A stretch of 64,000 nt of DNA, taken from positions 930,001 through 994,000 of the forward strand of contig WLXD01000001.1 in NCBI GenBank assembly GCA_012103255.1, read 5' to 3'. How positions within the stretch are numbered: the first letter of the stretch is position 1; every line of letters begins with the position of its first letter. The stretch is from Acidobacteriota bacterium (GTDB taxonomy: Bacteria > Acidobacteriota > UBA890 > WLXD01). A program made the translations under genes and the position numbers. Shown here piece by piece: positions 1 through 10,844 of this stretch. Below the pieces are notes generated by a model that saw only the letters and a list, made by a program, of their open reading frames with translations, ran no database searches and was not told the origin of the DNA.

Positions 1-688
1 TCCGATCGAGACCTGCTTCGAACGTTGCCGGCTCGTAAGGCGACCCCGTGGGCAACCCAAGCGCCGCCGTGAGGTCTGCGCTGGAGATCCCTTCGTCGCC
101 TCGCACACTCGCTCCGCCGAGCCGCGCCCGGACACCCGGCACAATCGCGAGTCGAAGGACTCCGCGGCTCGGGCTCGTCCCTTCGATAACGGTCGGGGTA
201 ACCGAGGCGAGCAAATACCCGCCGTCGGCCAGTGCCGACTCGAGTCGGCGTGCCTGTTCGCCTGCCGTATCGGCATCGAGCGGAGAGCCCTCGCGTATCG
301 CAAGCGTTTCGCGGAGTCGACGTTTGCTCCACGGCCGCTCCCCTGTGAATTCGACGTCCCAGAACAGTGTCTGCGGGATCACGATGAAGCGGATAGCCAG
401 TCCGTCCGGCCCCCCGGTCGCTTCGACTTGCACATCGGCAACGGCACCGAGGGCATATAGATTCTGGAGGGCCTGGCGCATGGGCGCTATCTCGTAGACG
501 CTGCCCGCGGCGACCGGAGCGACGGCCGCCGCCGCCGGTCCAGACAGGGCATCCCAGCTGGTCGTGACCTCGACCGTCGCAATCGGAGTTCCCGTCTTCA
601 CGGACGCCGACGGGGTCGGCTCCTGTGCCGCCGCCGGCACTCCAATGAGCAGCGCAACGCCGACGAATCCTACGAGACGGCTACGCAT
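1..688 (-). CDS. TamA/BamA-like outer-membrane assembly protein, N-terminal part with POTRA-like region (truncated by window start)
   Basis: Open reverse frame starting at ATG 686-688: MRSRLVGFVGVALLIGVPAAAQEPTPSASV... (signal peptide), then POTRA-like ...FWDVEFTGERPWSKRRLRETLAIREGSPLDADTAGEQARRLESALADGGYLLASVTPTV...; not in the ORF track because it runs off the edge; overlaps the upstream gene stop by 8 bp. Confidence 0.7.
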   Translation of the reverse strand, partial: MRSRLVGFVGVALLIGVPAAAQEPTPSASVKTGTPIATVEVTTSWDALSGPAAAAVAPVAAGSVYEIAPMRQALQNLYALGAVADVQVEATGGPDGLAIRFIVIPQTLFWDVEFTGERPWSKRRLRETLAIREGSPLDADTAGEQARRLESALADGGYLLASVTPTVIEGTSPSRGVLRLAIVPGVRARLGGASVRGDEGISSADLTAALGLPTGSPYEPATFEAGLDR

Positions 689-2528
689 CACCGTCGTGGG
701 GCACCAAGAGGTCGTCCAGGATCCGCTGGATGCGAGGTTCTTCGGCGATGTCCAGAAGGTAGGGATTGGCCAGCAGAGCAGGAACCCAGATCGCGCGCAG
801 CGCGTCGGCCTCGAGAATCGTCTCGATTGCTGCGGCTCTGTCTCCGAGTCCTTCATACGCCGTGGCTAGTGCGAGCGCCGCCGCGGCGGGGTCGAGCTGC
901 TCCAGCTGGCGAACTGCTTCACGAGCGGCGCTCTCGTTGCCGGCTCGGGCTTCCGATAGCGCCAGCGGGCCGAACTGAAGCTCGTGCCCGGGCATGCTGG
1001 CTGCGCGGCCGCAGATGCGGCGAGCCTCGTCATGTCGTTCTTGCAGGTTCCCGATCGCGCATAGGCCGGCGTAAGCGTCGGCGAAGGAATCATCGACCTC
1101 GATGACGCGGTCGAAGGCTCTCGAAGCTCCGGCGAGATCTCCGGCCAGCAGCAGGCTCCAGCCGTGACTTACGGCGAGGTGCGGAGCGTCGGGCTCAAGT
1201 GCTACGGACTCGCCGGTCCGTACGACGGCATCTTCGTAGCGACCGAGCCGCCGCAGGTAGCGACCGTAGCGCTCGTGTGCGAAGGCTGACTCCGGGTCCA
1301 GTTCGATTGCAGTCTGGAACCGTCGTTCCGCTTCGAGCCAGTCCTGATTCCGTTCCGCGGCGACGGCCGCAAGAATCGCGTGCGCCTCGGCGAGTCTCGG
1401 TTGCAGATCGAGGGCCGTGTGTGCTGCCGAGCGTGCTTCGGCGTATGCCGTGGCCGGCAGCGACCAGTTGCGCCAAGCCAGCGTCGCGTGTGCGTCCGCG
1501 AGATGGGCCCAGGCCAGCGCGTACTCCGGATCGATCTCCAGCGCTCTACGGAAGTGGTCCAGGCTTCTCACGGAGTCCACCGGGTTTCCGCGTGTCGCCA
1601 GCAATCGACCGCGATCCAGTTCTTGGCGAGCTTCAGGGTTCTCGGGGCGGACCGTCGGCAGGCCGCGTAGCGAGGCGAGCGCAACGGCGATCTCACGCGT
1701 TGCCTGCACGGCAACCTCGTTCTGGATCTCCATCCAGTCGTCGCCGCGCTCCTGATAACTGCCGCCCCAGACCAAACGGTCTCCGGGGGCCTGGATCAGT
1801 TCGAGGCTCACGACGGTACGGTTCGAGGACCGCTGTACCGTGCCGTCGACGACCGCGTCGACGCCAAGCGCTTCAGCAATGGCCGAGCCGCTTGCGTCCG
1901 CATCGCGCGCAAGGCGTGCCGCACGACCCGAGACCACGCGGATCGATTCGATTGTCGCGAGGTTCGCGATCAACTGCTCGGTAAGGCCTTCGGCGAAGAA
2001 CCGTTGCTCGCCATCATCCGAGAGAGCTCGGAGCGGGAGAACGGCAATACGTTCGATCTGTCCCGGCGCAGGCTGAGGCACGGTGCGCCACCACAGAACG
2101 AACATGACGAGCACGATCGCCCCCGCGAGCGCCGTTTGCCAGACCGGACGGCTTCGCGGCGGCTCGGGTGCGCCCGGTAGCGACTTCGTGTCCGGGGCGA
2201 TGGCGTCAACGCTGGCAACGAGACGGTAACCGCGTTTGGGAAGCGTCTCGATGTACCGCGGCTCGCGCGCATCGTCGCCGAGCGTCTTCCGAAGTTCTGA
2301 GATACACCGGCTGAGGGCGGCCTCGCCCACGTGGGCGTCGTCCCACACCGAGGCAATCAGCGCGTCTTTCGAGCGAACCTCGCCGGCATGACTCGCCAGA
2401 TCCACGAGTACCCGCATCACCTTGGGTTCAAGGCGCGCTGTTTCGGTACCGCGCGTGAGAACACCCGTGCTCACATCCACGCGCCAGTCGCCGATCTGCA
2501 GTCGTTCAGGCTGGGCCATGTCAGTCAT
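681..2528 (-). CDS. CadC-like membrane transcriptional regulator: OmpR/PhoB-type winged helix, one TM segment, TolB/FlgO-like domain, TPR repeats
   Basis: 615 aa; N-terminal winged-helix pattern (RLEPKVMRVLVDLASHAGEVRSKDALIASVWDD...RYIETLPKRGYRLV), TM (VWQTALAGAIVLVMFVLWW), IAVLPLRALSDDGEQRFFAEGLTEQLIANLA, then TPRs. Confidence 0.85.
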   Translation of the reverse strand: MTDMAQPERLQIGDWRVDVSTGVLTRGTETARLEPKVMRVLVDLASHAGEVRSKDALIASVWDDAHVGEAALSRCISELRKTLGDDAREPRYIETLPKRGYRLVASVDAIAPDTKSLPGAPEPPRSRPVWQTALAGAIVLVMFVLWWRTVPQPAPGQIERIAVLPLRALSDDGEQRFFAEGLTEQLIANLATIESIRVVSGRAARLARDADASGSAIAEALGVDAVVDGTVQRSSNRTVVSLELIQAPGDRLVWGGSYQERGDDWMEIQNEVAVQATREIAVALASLRGLPTVRPENPEARQELDRGRLLATRGNPVDSVRSLDHFRRALEIDPEYALAWAHLADAHATLAWRNWSLPATAYAEARSAAHTALDLQPRLAEAHAILAAVAAERNQDWLEAERRFQTAIELDPESAFAHERYGRYLRRLGRYEDAVVRTGESVALEPDAPHLAVSHGWSLLLAGDLAGASRAFDRVIEVDDSFADAYAGLCAIGNLQERHDEARRICGRAASMPGHELQFGPLALSEARAGNESAAREAVRQLEQLDPAAAALALATAYEGLGDRAAAIETILEADALRAIWVPALLANPYLLDIAEEPRIQRILDDLLVPHDGDA

Positions 2529-5500
2529 CGCCGGATTCTCTGTTGAACCAGGAAGTCGATGCCGAAGGAGCCGTCTTCATCGCGGGTGCCCTTGATCCTG
2601 AGTCGCGGTGATACCTGGTACTCCACCGTGATGAGTTGATCTTCGCTCGTGTTGAGCAAACGTGAATAGGTGAGGTACACGTTGCGGTTGATTCGTTTGC
2701 CCAACGTAACCCGTGCCGTGGCATCGGTTTCTTTCCCCGACAGCGTTGGCGAGATGCGAAAACGGTCGACGCCGAAGAGCCGCTGGGCCCCCACTCTCGA
2801 CTTCGGAGAAGTAGGCGTCGGTCAGGTAGCGGGTCGCCTGGAGTCCGAGCGCTTGTTGGTAACGGTCGGGATCCTGCAGCGTAGTGCTGTCGGGTTCTTC
2901 GCCGAAGGCGAGGAGATTGAATAGTTCAAGGTCGGAGAGCGTCGGTGTAGAGGTGTAGTCGAAGTCCACGCCGCGGGCGAGGGAGCCGGAGAAGCGCATG
3001 TCGATCGTGTAGCGGCGGATCTCCGTGCGCGAGCGGATCTCGAACGTGGCCTCCGTTTCGAACGGGTTGTTGAACTCGACGGTGCCCTGAAGCACGTCGA
3101 AGTTGTTGCCATTCCAGAATAGCCGTCCAGATAGGACGGATGCGCGGCCCAGTAGCACCGGCCGAGCCACGGTGCCGCGCGCTTCCATGTCGATGGTCGC
3201 CTCGACATCGGCGAGGTTGTTGTCGATAAACAAGCTCTCGGATCCCTGGATTCCGATGGCCAGGTTGATCGAATCGAGGAACGCGTTCGGTTCGGTCTCG
3301 GGCGCGTCCAGCATGTCGAGGAGAGCGCTCTCGCTGTCATACTCGCGCCGATAGAGTGCCTCGGTCAGGCTCACCGAGCCCGACAGTAGCGAGCGTTCGG
3401 GGGTGCCGTCGTGCACGAGATCGGCGCTCGCCGTGAAGCGAACATCACGCTCGAGCCTGATCACCGCTCCATCTACCTGCACGTCGAGGCGGAACGACTG
3501 CGGGAAGTTGTCGCGGAGGAAGATCTCGCCACCGCCGGCAACTTCGCCGCCACCGAGCGCACCGCGACCATTGCTGATCCGAATGCGACGGCCGTCAAAG
3601 TCGAGCCGGGCGCTGATGTCCTCCACAGGCTGCCGCAACACGGGTGGCGAGAGCACAACGTCGCTCAGGTCCGCGTGCCCGTCGTAGGTGGGGTTCCCAC
3701 CCTGCCCGGCTATTCTCAGGTCGAGCTCTGCGACCCCTCCGGTGCCCCAGTATGGGCTCAGGACGTTCAGGGCTTCGAAGCCAATCGTACCGACCGCGCG
3801 CAGGTCGACGTCGAGCGATTCGAGATCGAGTGTGCCGCCCAGTTCGAAGTCAGTGGTGTCCCCGACGAGTCGGAAAGGGTCCGCGATCGAAAGGGTGCCG
3901 CCTGCCATGCGCGCTCGGCTCGGTGACGCCAGGGCTATCCGGTATTGCTGCATTCGTGCAGACAGTTCGCTCACTTCGACTTCGCCCGCCCACTCGCGCG
4001 GATCCCGCCCCGAGCCGGCCAGCTCGATAGCGGCGGACACGGTACCGCCGCTGATGAGGCGTTCGACACCTGGCGTCGATCGCAGGAGGGGGCCAAGATC
4101 GAGTTCGTCGACGTCGACTGCGACGGTGGAGGTTGCCGTGGCAGAACTGCCCGAGAAGGCGTCGAGCGCCAGCGAACCCCTGGCGCGAAAGGGATGCTCG
4201 CCGATCGAGCCCTCGAGTTCGGCGACTTCTAGCTGATCACCCGCCCCGTTGAACTGTGCCGATGCAACGGTGATGGGGTAGGCCCACCCGGCATCCACGA
4301 CGACATCGTTCAACGTCCCGGAGCCTTGGATCCTGGGGGCTCGCGTTGTCCCGCCCAGTTCGACCTCGAGAGCAACCGTTCCCGAGGCGGCGAGGGATGG
4401 ATCGTAGAGATGGAGGGCGATGGCGGGAACTGTTCCGCCTAAGGCGCCGCTGAGCGCGCCACTCTGCCAGTCGATCGTAGGCCCCACCGCGACTTCATGA
4501 TCGCCCACCCGGAGAAGGCCGGTGATTGAGGCTTCCGTCGAGTCCAGTGACACCGATAGCTCGGGCGCGGTGACCACGAGTTCTCCACGTGCCACGCGCA
4601 GGTCGGTAACCGTGCCGGCTCCGCGCAGGAGGTCGGAGTCGGCGACGGCACCGGTGATTTCGAGTTCCGCCCGGCCAGAAAGATCGACATCCGCGGGTAC
4701 GGTGGGGATCAACGGCGTGAGGAGTGTACGAGCGATGTCGGCGCCCGCTGTGAGACGAGCTTCCACGGGGTAGGGGTACACCGTGGTGAAGTTTGCCGAG
4801 GCGGCCCATCCGCCTGGAGGGCTCTCGACCGGAGCGCCGAGTCTCTGACTCCCTGTGCCCGGAAAAGCGGGCGTCGCTTCGGGGGCGGCGCGAACCTGTG
4901 CGGCGATGCGTCCTTGGCGGGCTTCCATCCGCGCCGCGATCGCGCCGAGCGGCACCTGGTCGAGTGTCGCGTTCGACCAGCTCAAGTCGCCGCGACCGTC
5001 CAGCGCGCGTACCTGCCCGCCAAGCGCAAGGGATCCGTCGAGCTGGCCTCCGAGGGCGATGTCGACACTGGCCGAGGTGCGTAACGCCTCAATCGGGAAG
5101 CCAGCGAAGTCAGCACCCAGGTCGATCACGTCATCGTGCCGGTCATAGCGGATCGATGAGGTGAGATTGCCGCCCTCGGCGCCGAGGTCCAACTGTTCGA
5201 TGATCCACTCATCTACCGTCTTCCTGCCGTTGAGCGAGAGCGAGTCGAAGCCGCTGCTGCCGAGACGCACGGCACGCCCGGCGAGGTTCGTGGAACCGGT
5301 CAGGCCTTCCACGAATGTTCCTTGCAGGGCCACGTCACCCGTCAGCGTGGCAGCCGCGCCCCACTCGGGCCCGGCGAACTGGAGGTCCAGGTTGGCTTCG
5401 TAGTCCTGGAGTCGGAGCTGCACGCCGTAGTCCGGACCCGCGATGTCGACGGCCCCGCCACGCCGGGGGAGGCGCAGGCGGGCCAAGCCTGTTGCCACGC

Positions 5501-7247
5501 CGGTGCCGCGCGTGATTCGGAGCTGCTGTGTTTCGACCATCGGTCCGGTCGTCGTCAGTTCGGCATCGATACGGCCGAGCCGGAGGTCAGCGATCGCGAC
5601 GTCCGTCGCCGAGATCGCGCCGGCGAGATCGGGCCTATCCACCGTTCCGGTTAGCCGAAGTTGCCCCGAGCCGGCGCCGCGTAGGCCGTAGCGGGTCGAG
5701 CGTCCGCTTGCGATTCGTCGGGTCTGTGCGATGACCTGGTCAATAGTGCGGAGGTCGGTGGCGTCGAGCACTGCGTCGACTGCCAATGCGCCGTCGAAGT
5801 CGACACGACCGCTCAGGTCGATGGTGGCGCCCGGGAGCCGAGCCGCGACGGTTGTGAGCTCGATGGCACCTCCGCCCACCGAATACTCGATGTCCAGGCT
5901 GCCCGGGAGTGGCAGTGCCGGAGTGCTTCGGCGAATCCCAGCCACAACCTGTTCGCCGGCGTCCGCGCGCGTTCGTCGAACAGCGTTGCGGAAATCGGGC
6001 AGTCGAACGGAGAGAACTCCGTCGCCGCGGGCCGTCTCGAGAAACGGCACCGCCCATTCCAATTCGCCGGCGCCACTGAGCACCCCGGCGAGACGGAGGC
6101 CACGCAGTTGATCCCAATCCGTGAACGTCGCCGCATCAATGTCCACCGCATCGTAGCGCGAGTGAATCAGGGTAGGGGTCGAGGCCGAGTCCACGGAGAG
6201 CTCGCCCTGGACGGTGCCGCCGTAGAGCTGAGCTTGCACCTCGCGCAGTTCGACAAGCCCGGCGCGTACCTGCAGATTCGAGCTGAATGTCGTGACGTCG
6301 AGGCCCATGAAACGCGAGTTGTCGGAGTTGAGCCGTCCGGCGAGCACGGCCGCACCATCGCGCAGCTGGAGCGTTCCGAAGAATCGAGCGCGGCCGCCAT
6401 GATCCTGATTGCCCGGTGGCACCCAGATATGGAACAGGTCTTCGAGAGCGAGGTCGCCCTGCACCTGGAAGTCGACGTTGTCGGTTCCTCGCCACACCCC
6501 TTCTACTTCGATGCTGCTCGACCCGAGGAAGAGTCGAGCCCCGTCCAGGTTCGCAACTCCCGGGCGCACGCGGTAGTCGACGTTCAGTTCAAGTGGTGTG
6601 ACCAGAGCCGTCGGACCGTTGCGTCCGGTGAGATCCAGTTGGCCCCGATCGATGCGGAGCCGTCCACCTCCGCGACCGGTACCGAGGCCCAGTCGTCCAA
6701 CTCCTTCGGGATCAAGTTGGAGCTCTACGCCGAACACTTCGCCCGCCACTCCGGCGCTGGCGTTCGCGACACGAAACTCACCCTCCGTCACGCGAGCGCG
6801 ATGGATGGTGATGTCGAGACCTGTGACTCCGGCATCGCTGGCCGCGCCCGTGAGGGGGAACGCCAGATCGATGATCGGGCGGTCGAGTTCTATATTCTCG
6901 AGCGTGATCTGGCGCGCCATCAGTTCGACGGCGTCGAATTCGGCGAGAACTCGGTCCGCCGCCGCGAGGGGTGACTCCGGATCGCCCACAAGGATGTCGT
7001 GCATTTCCACACGAGGTGGAATGACGTCGAGTTCGAGTCGGCCGATGTTGGTCGGTTGGCCGGTGGCGGCAGTAGCCCTCGACTCGATGAACTCCCGCAC
7101 CCGCTCTGCTGCTGCGTCGGTTTCGAGGACGTACCACAGCGCGAGGAAGGCAATGACCAGAAGCGCCGTGACGGCGCGGAGCACACCAAGGGCGTGCCGT
7201 CCGATCAGACGGCCCCGAGTCGGGGCGGCGGTCGGGCTGGGGGTCAT
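2525..7247 (-). CDS. tamB: TamB-like translocation/assembly protein (apparent 1-nt frameshift at 2788-2792)
   Basis: Very long AsmA/DUF490-like repetitive beta protein with N-terminal TM anchor; C-terminal TamB signature (RISPTLSG...ARVTLGKRINRNVYLTYSRLLNTSEDQLITVEYQVSPRLRIKGTRDEDGSFGIDFLVQQRI) lies in the adjacent frame (ORF 2525..2794). Confidence 0.85.
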
Positions 7248-7762
7248 TCGATCGTTGCCAGGAGGGCACCGCCCTCCACGCCCTGACCCTCCTCGACCCG
7301 AACCGATGCGACCACGCCATCGCGTGGCGCTTTGAGTTCATTTTCCATCTTCATGGCCTCAAGAACGATCATGCCATCGCCCCGGGTCACGGCGGTACCT
7401 TCTGGAGCCAGGAGTTTTACAACGCGTCCGGGCATGGGGGCCGTCACCTGAACGGGGCCGTCGGGTCCGTCGGAATCTCGGGAGGTCCGGCGCTTGCGGG
7501 CATCCGATGCGCGCAGCGTCAGCGCTCGGCTGAGGAGATGGACTTCGAGCTGTTCCGGATCCCGTGCGTCCTCGTCTACATGGACGTCGTAGGAACGCCC
7601 GTCGATGAGGAGCGAATACACGCCGGGTTCAGGCGTACGCCAGTCGATGTTGATCGTTTCGGCGTTCCCTTCAGCGTCGAGTCGAGCCATTTCTAGCCCT
7701 TCATCGCCTCGGCGAACGCGGAACCGCACGGGTTCGTCGCCCATTAGAACTTCGATGATCAT
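7244..7762 (-). CDS. Biotin carboxyl carrier (biotinyl-lipoyl) subunit of an acyl-CoA carboxylase
   Basis: C-terminal VTAPMPGRVVKLLAPEGTAVTRGDGMIVLEAMKMENELKAPRDGVV with the EAMKM biotinylation motif; 4-bp overlap with the TamB start. Confidence 0.9.
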   Translation of the reverse strand: MIIEVLMGDEPVRFRVRRGDEGLEMARLDAEGNAETINIDWRTPEPGVYSLLIDGRSYDVHVDEDARDPEQLEVHLLSRALTLRASDARKRRTSRDSDGPDGPVQVTAPMPGRVVKLLAPEGTAVTRGDGMIVLEAMKMENELKAPRDGVVASVRVEEGQGVEGGALLATIE

Positions 7763-9282
7763 TTTGCGAAGTTCCTCAAGCTGGCGTTGCGGCCGGCAAC
7801 CTTCCAGGCAGAAGGTCCTCCGCTACCGATCTGGAAGGCACGGGATTCTTCACGGAGGAAGGTGTGAAGTGCGGCTGCGATCGAGGCAACATCCGCCGTC
7901 TCGTCGCTGCGGTCGTGCGCTGGTCCGAGCGCCCCGTCCTTGAGCAGTTCGTCAAGATAGCCTGTGTCGAAATCGCCAGCGGCGAACGCCGGGTCCTCCA
8001 GGATGCGCTGGAAGAGCGGAATCGTGGTGGCGATGCCCACGACCTTGTACTCGAGCAAAGCGCGCCGCATCCGCGCGAGCGCCGTGGCCCGGTCGGGGCC
8101 CCACGCAACGAGCTTCGAGATCATGGGGTCGTAGTAGATCGGGACCTCGTAGCCCTCGTAGAGCGCGGAGTCGTCACGGATACCTGGCCCTCCGGGGGCA
8201 CGGAGCCCTTCGATCAGTCCGGGGCTGGGCGCGAAGCCCTGCGCCGGATCTTCCGCATAGAGGCGGCACTCGATGGCCGCACCGGTCAGTTCCACGTCTT
8301 CCTGCGACCACTCAAGTGGCTCGCCCTGGGCGACGGCGATCTGAGCGGCGACGAGATCGATTCCGGTGACCATCTCGGTGACCGGGTGCTCGACCTGGAG
8401 CCGTGCATTGACTTCGATGAAGTAGAAGACATGGTTCGCGTCGAGCAGAAACTCCACAGTACCGGCATTGGAGTATTCGGCCTCCGCGGCGATTGCGAGC
8501 GCAGCGTCTCCCATCCGCTGACGGAGGTCATCGCTGAGCACCGGCGACGGGGATTCCTCGATCACCTTCTGATGTCGTCGCTGGATCGAACATTCGCGCT
8601 CGCCGAGATGGATCCGGTTGCCGTGCTCATCGCACAGGATCTGAATCTCGACGTGGCGCGGGTTGAGGATGGCCTTCTCGATATACACACGGCCATCTCC
8701 GAACGCGGACTCGGCCTCGGACGACGCGCTGCGCAACGACGACTCGATGTCCTCGGGATTGTGGACGAGCCGCATGCCCTTGCCGCCACCCCCCGCCACA
8801 GCCTTGAGCATCACCGGGAAACCGAGTTGTGCGGCGATTTCTGACGCCAGGGCCGGATCGTGTACCGGCTCCGGGCTCCCCGGAACGGTCGGTGCGCCCG
8901 CCGCCTCCGCGATCTGCCGGGCGCGGTTCTTGTCGCCAACCGACTCCATGACGTCCGGCCGCGGCCCGATGAAGATCATCCCTGCGTCGATCACGGCGCG
9001 GGCGAAGTCGCCGTTCTCTGCGAGAAAGCCGTAGCCCGGGTGCACAGCGTCGGCCCCGGCTTCGTCGGCTACCTCCAGCAGCCGGTCGATTCTCAGATAA
9101 GACTCGGCGGCAGGTGCAGGGCCGAGGCGGTAGGCAGAGGTTGCGTACCGGACGTGGAGCGACTCACGGTCGACATCCGAGTAGACGGCGACGGTTTCAA
9201 TATCGAGGTCGCGGCAGGCGCGGATGATTCGAACTGCAATCTCGCCGCGGTTCGCAACGAGGATTCTGTTGATCTTGCCCAT
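7759..9282 (-). CDS. Acetyl/propionyl-CoA carboxylase biotin carboxylase subunit
   Basis: MGKINRILVANRGEIAVRIIRACRDLDIETVAVYSD...; ATP-grasp motifs GGGGKGMRLV and HPVTEMVTGIDLV; start chosen at MGKINRI within ORF 7759..9387. Confidence 0.93.
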   Translation of the reverse strand: MGKINRILVANRGEIAVRIIRACRDLDIETVAVYSDVDRESLHVRYATSAYRLGPAPAAESYLRIDRLLEVADEAGADAVHPGYGFLAENGDFARAVIDAGMIFIGPRPDVMESVGDKNRARQIAEAAGAPTVPGSPEPVHDPALASEIAAQLGFPVMLKAVAGGGGKGMRLVHNPEDIESSLRSASSEAESAFGDGRVYIEKAILNPRHVEIQILCDEHGNRIHLGERECSIQRRHQKVIEESPSPVLSDDLRQRMGDAALAIAAEAEYSNAGTVEFLLDANHVFYFIEVNARLQVEHPVTEMVTGIDLVAAQIAVAQGEPLEWSQEDVELTGAAIECRLYAEDPAQGFAPSPGLIEGLRAPGGPGIRDDSALYEGYEVPIYYDPMISKLVAWGPDRATALARMRRALLEYKVVGIATTIPLFQRILEDPAFAAGDFDTGYLDELLKDGALGPAHDRSDETADVASIAAALHTFLREESRAFQIGSGGPSAWKVAGRNASLRNFAK

Positions 9283-9350
9283 CCGCGAAAGGTACCGCGA
9301 CGTAGAGCCGCGGCCAAACTCCCGCAAGGAACCGCGCGCCTGTGCCTGCC

Positions 9351-10640
9351 CTACGGATCCGGCGCCGTTTGTTGCTCGGCGACCCAAATGTCGATGACCT
9401 CCTCGAGCGTGCGCATCGGCATTGGGCCGTGCTCAAGGACAGCGCGATGGAAGCCGCGTACGTCAAAGGCCACTCCTAGAGCGCCTTCTGCCCGGGCCCT
9501 GATCGCGAGGAGGTGCTGTTCTCCGATCTTGTACGCGACGGCTTGGCCCGGATTTCTCGCGTAGCGGTCGACCTCGACGCGAACCTGAGCACGAGGTAGG
9601 GCCGTGTTTTCCAGGAAGAACTCTGTGGCTTGCTGCGGGGTCCAGTCGAACGCGTGGAGTCCGGTGTCGACCACAAGCCGGATCGCCCGCCACATTTCCA
9701 GATTGAGACGTCCGAACTCGCTCATGGGGTGGCGGTACACGCCGAGCTCAGCACCGAGGCTCTCGGCATAGAGCCCCCATCCTTCGACGAATACGGTGAG
9801 CAAGATATCGCGCCGCCATTCGGGCACATCGACGCTCTCGGCGGCCCAAGCCATCTGAAAGTGATGTCCGGGAATGGCTTCGTGAACGATGAGCGCGTCG
9901 AGAACGAACAAAGGAACCTGCCGCGGATCCGGATTGAGCACGACAAAGCCGCGCGCCTCCGGTCCGCGCCCCGGGCCTTGGTACCAGCCCATGTACCCGG
10001 GCGATCGGCGCTCGCCCGGCGTGACGATCTGGAACGGCGTCGTCGGGACCTCGTCGAACAGGGTTCCGAGGTTCCGACGGATCGTGGCAGCCGCGCGCCG
10101 CGCGAGTTCTACGAGTTCGTCGCGCGACCCGGCATAGAGCCGGGAATCCTCGCGCGCGGCGTCGAGAAACTCCTCCAGCTTCGCGCTGGAGTCGTAGCGT
10201 TGGACCAGGGCTTCCATCGCCGCTCGGATCCTCGCAACCTCGTCCAGACCGAGTTGGTGGAGTCGCTCCGGGTCCTGGCGCGCCCCGGTGTGACGGATCA
10301 GGGCCACCTCGTACTTGCTCAGCTCGGGCTCGACGTACTCGATGATTCCGACGTCGAGTAACCAGTTCAGCACATCGTGGTCGATGCGTTCGGCAAGAGG
10401 CAGGGTGCCCCGTTCGACGCTTTTGAGGTCTTGCAGCAGCAAGACGAACTCTGCGGCGAGAGATGCGGGGTCGGTCGGCCCGCCCTCATTGGTGAGGGCC
10501 TGATAGCGTCGGGTGAGTTGGCGGAGTTCCTCGCTCGTGGCCTGCGAAGCGCCCGCCGCGGTTGGAGCGATGAGCAGCATCGCCGCGAGGAGCGTGCGCG
10601 TCGCGATGCCGCACCGTCGCCTGCAACTGGGATCATTCAT
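9351..10640 (-). CDS. DUF885 family protein (putative metallopeptidase), signal peptide
   Basis: Motif IVHEAIPGHHFQ (HExxxH-like), VFVEGWGLYAE, N-terminal signal sequence. Confidence 0.8.
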   Translation of the reverse strand: MNDPSCRRRCGIATRTLLAAMLLIAPTAAGASQATSEELRQLTRRYQALTNEGGPTDPASLAAEFVLLLQDLKSVERGTLPLAERIDHDVLNWLLDVGIIEYVEPELSKYEVALIRHTGARQDPERLHQLGLDEVARIRAAMEALVQRYDSSAKLEEFLDAAREDSRLYAGSRDELVELARRAAATIRRNLGTLFDEVPTTPFQIVTPGERRSPGYMGWYQGPGRGPEARGFVVLNPDPRQVPLFVLDALIVHEAIPGHHFQMAWAAESVDVPEWRRDILLTVFVEGWGLYAESLGAELGVYRHPMSEFGRLNLEMWRAIRLVVDTGLHAFDWTPQQATEFFLENTALPRAQVRVEVDRYARNPGQAVAYKIGEQHLLAIRARAEGALGVAFDVRGFHRAVLEHGPMPMRTLEEVIDIWVAEQQTAPDP

Positions 10641-10844
10641 CGGACCTCCATGCAGGGAACGACGCGACGCGTCCGACGCGGGCCCACCGTACTCAACCCG
10701 CGCCGGACACGACGCGACTTACAACAACTAGGACGCAGGCTCGTCGCCGCTGGTCGAGGGATGTGCCTGTTTTCGTCGAATTCCGGTTAGCCTAGGGGCA
10801 ACGCGCCGCACGTCGCGGCAGCCGCACAGGCGCAGACAAAACCC

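Noticed and set aside
6108-6974. 288-aa plus-strand ORF antisense to tamB
   Set aside because: Shadow ORF; several similar mirror ORFs occur along tamB
7864-8844. 326-aa plus-strand ORF antisense to biotin carboxylase
   Set aside because: Shadow ORF; sense strand gene is unambiguous
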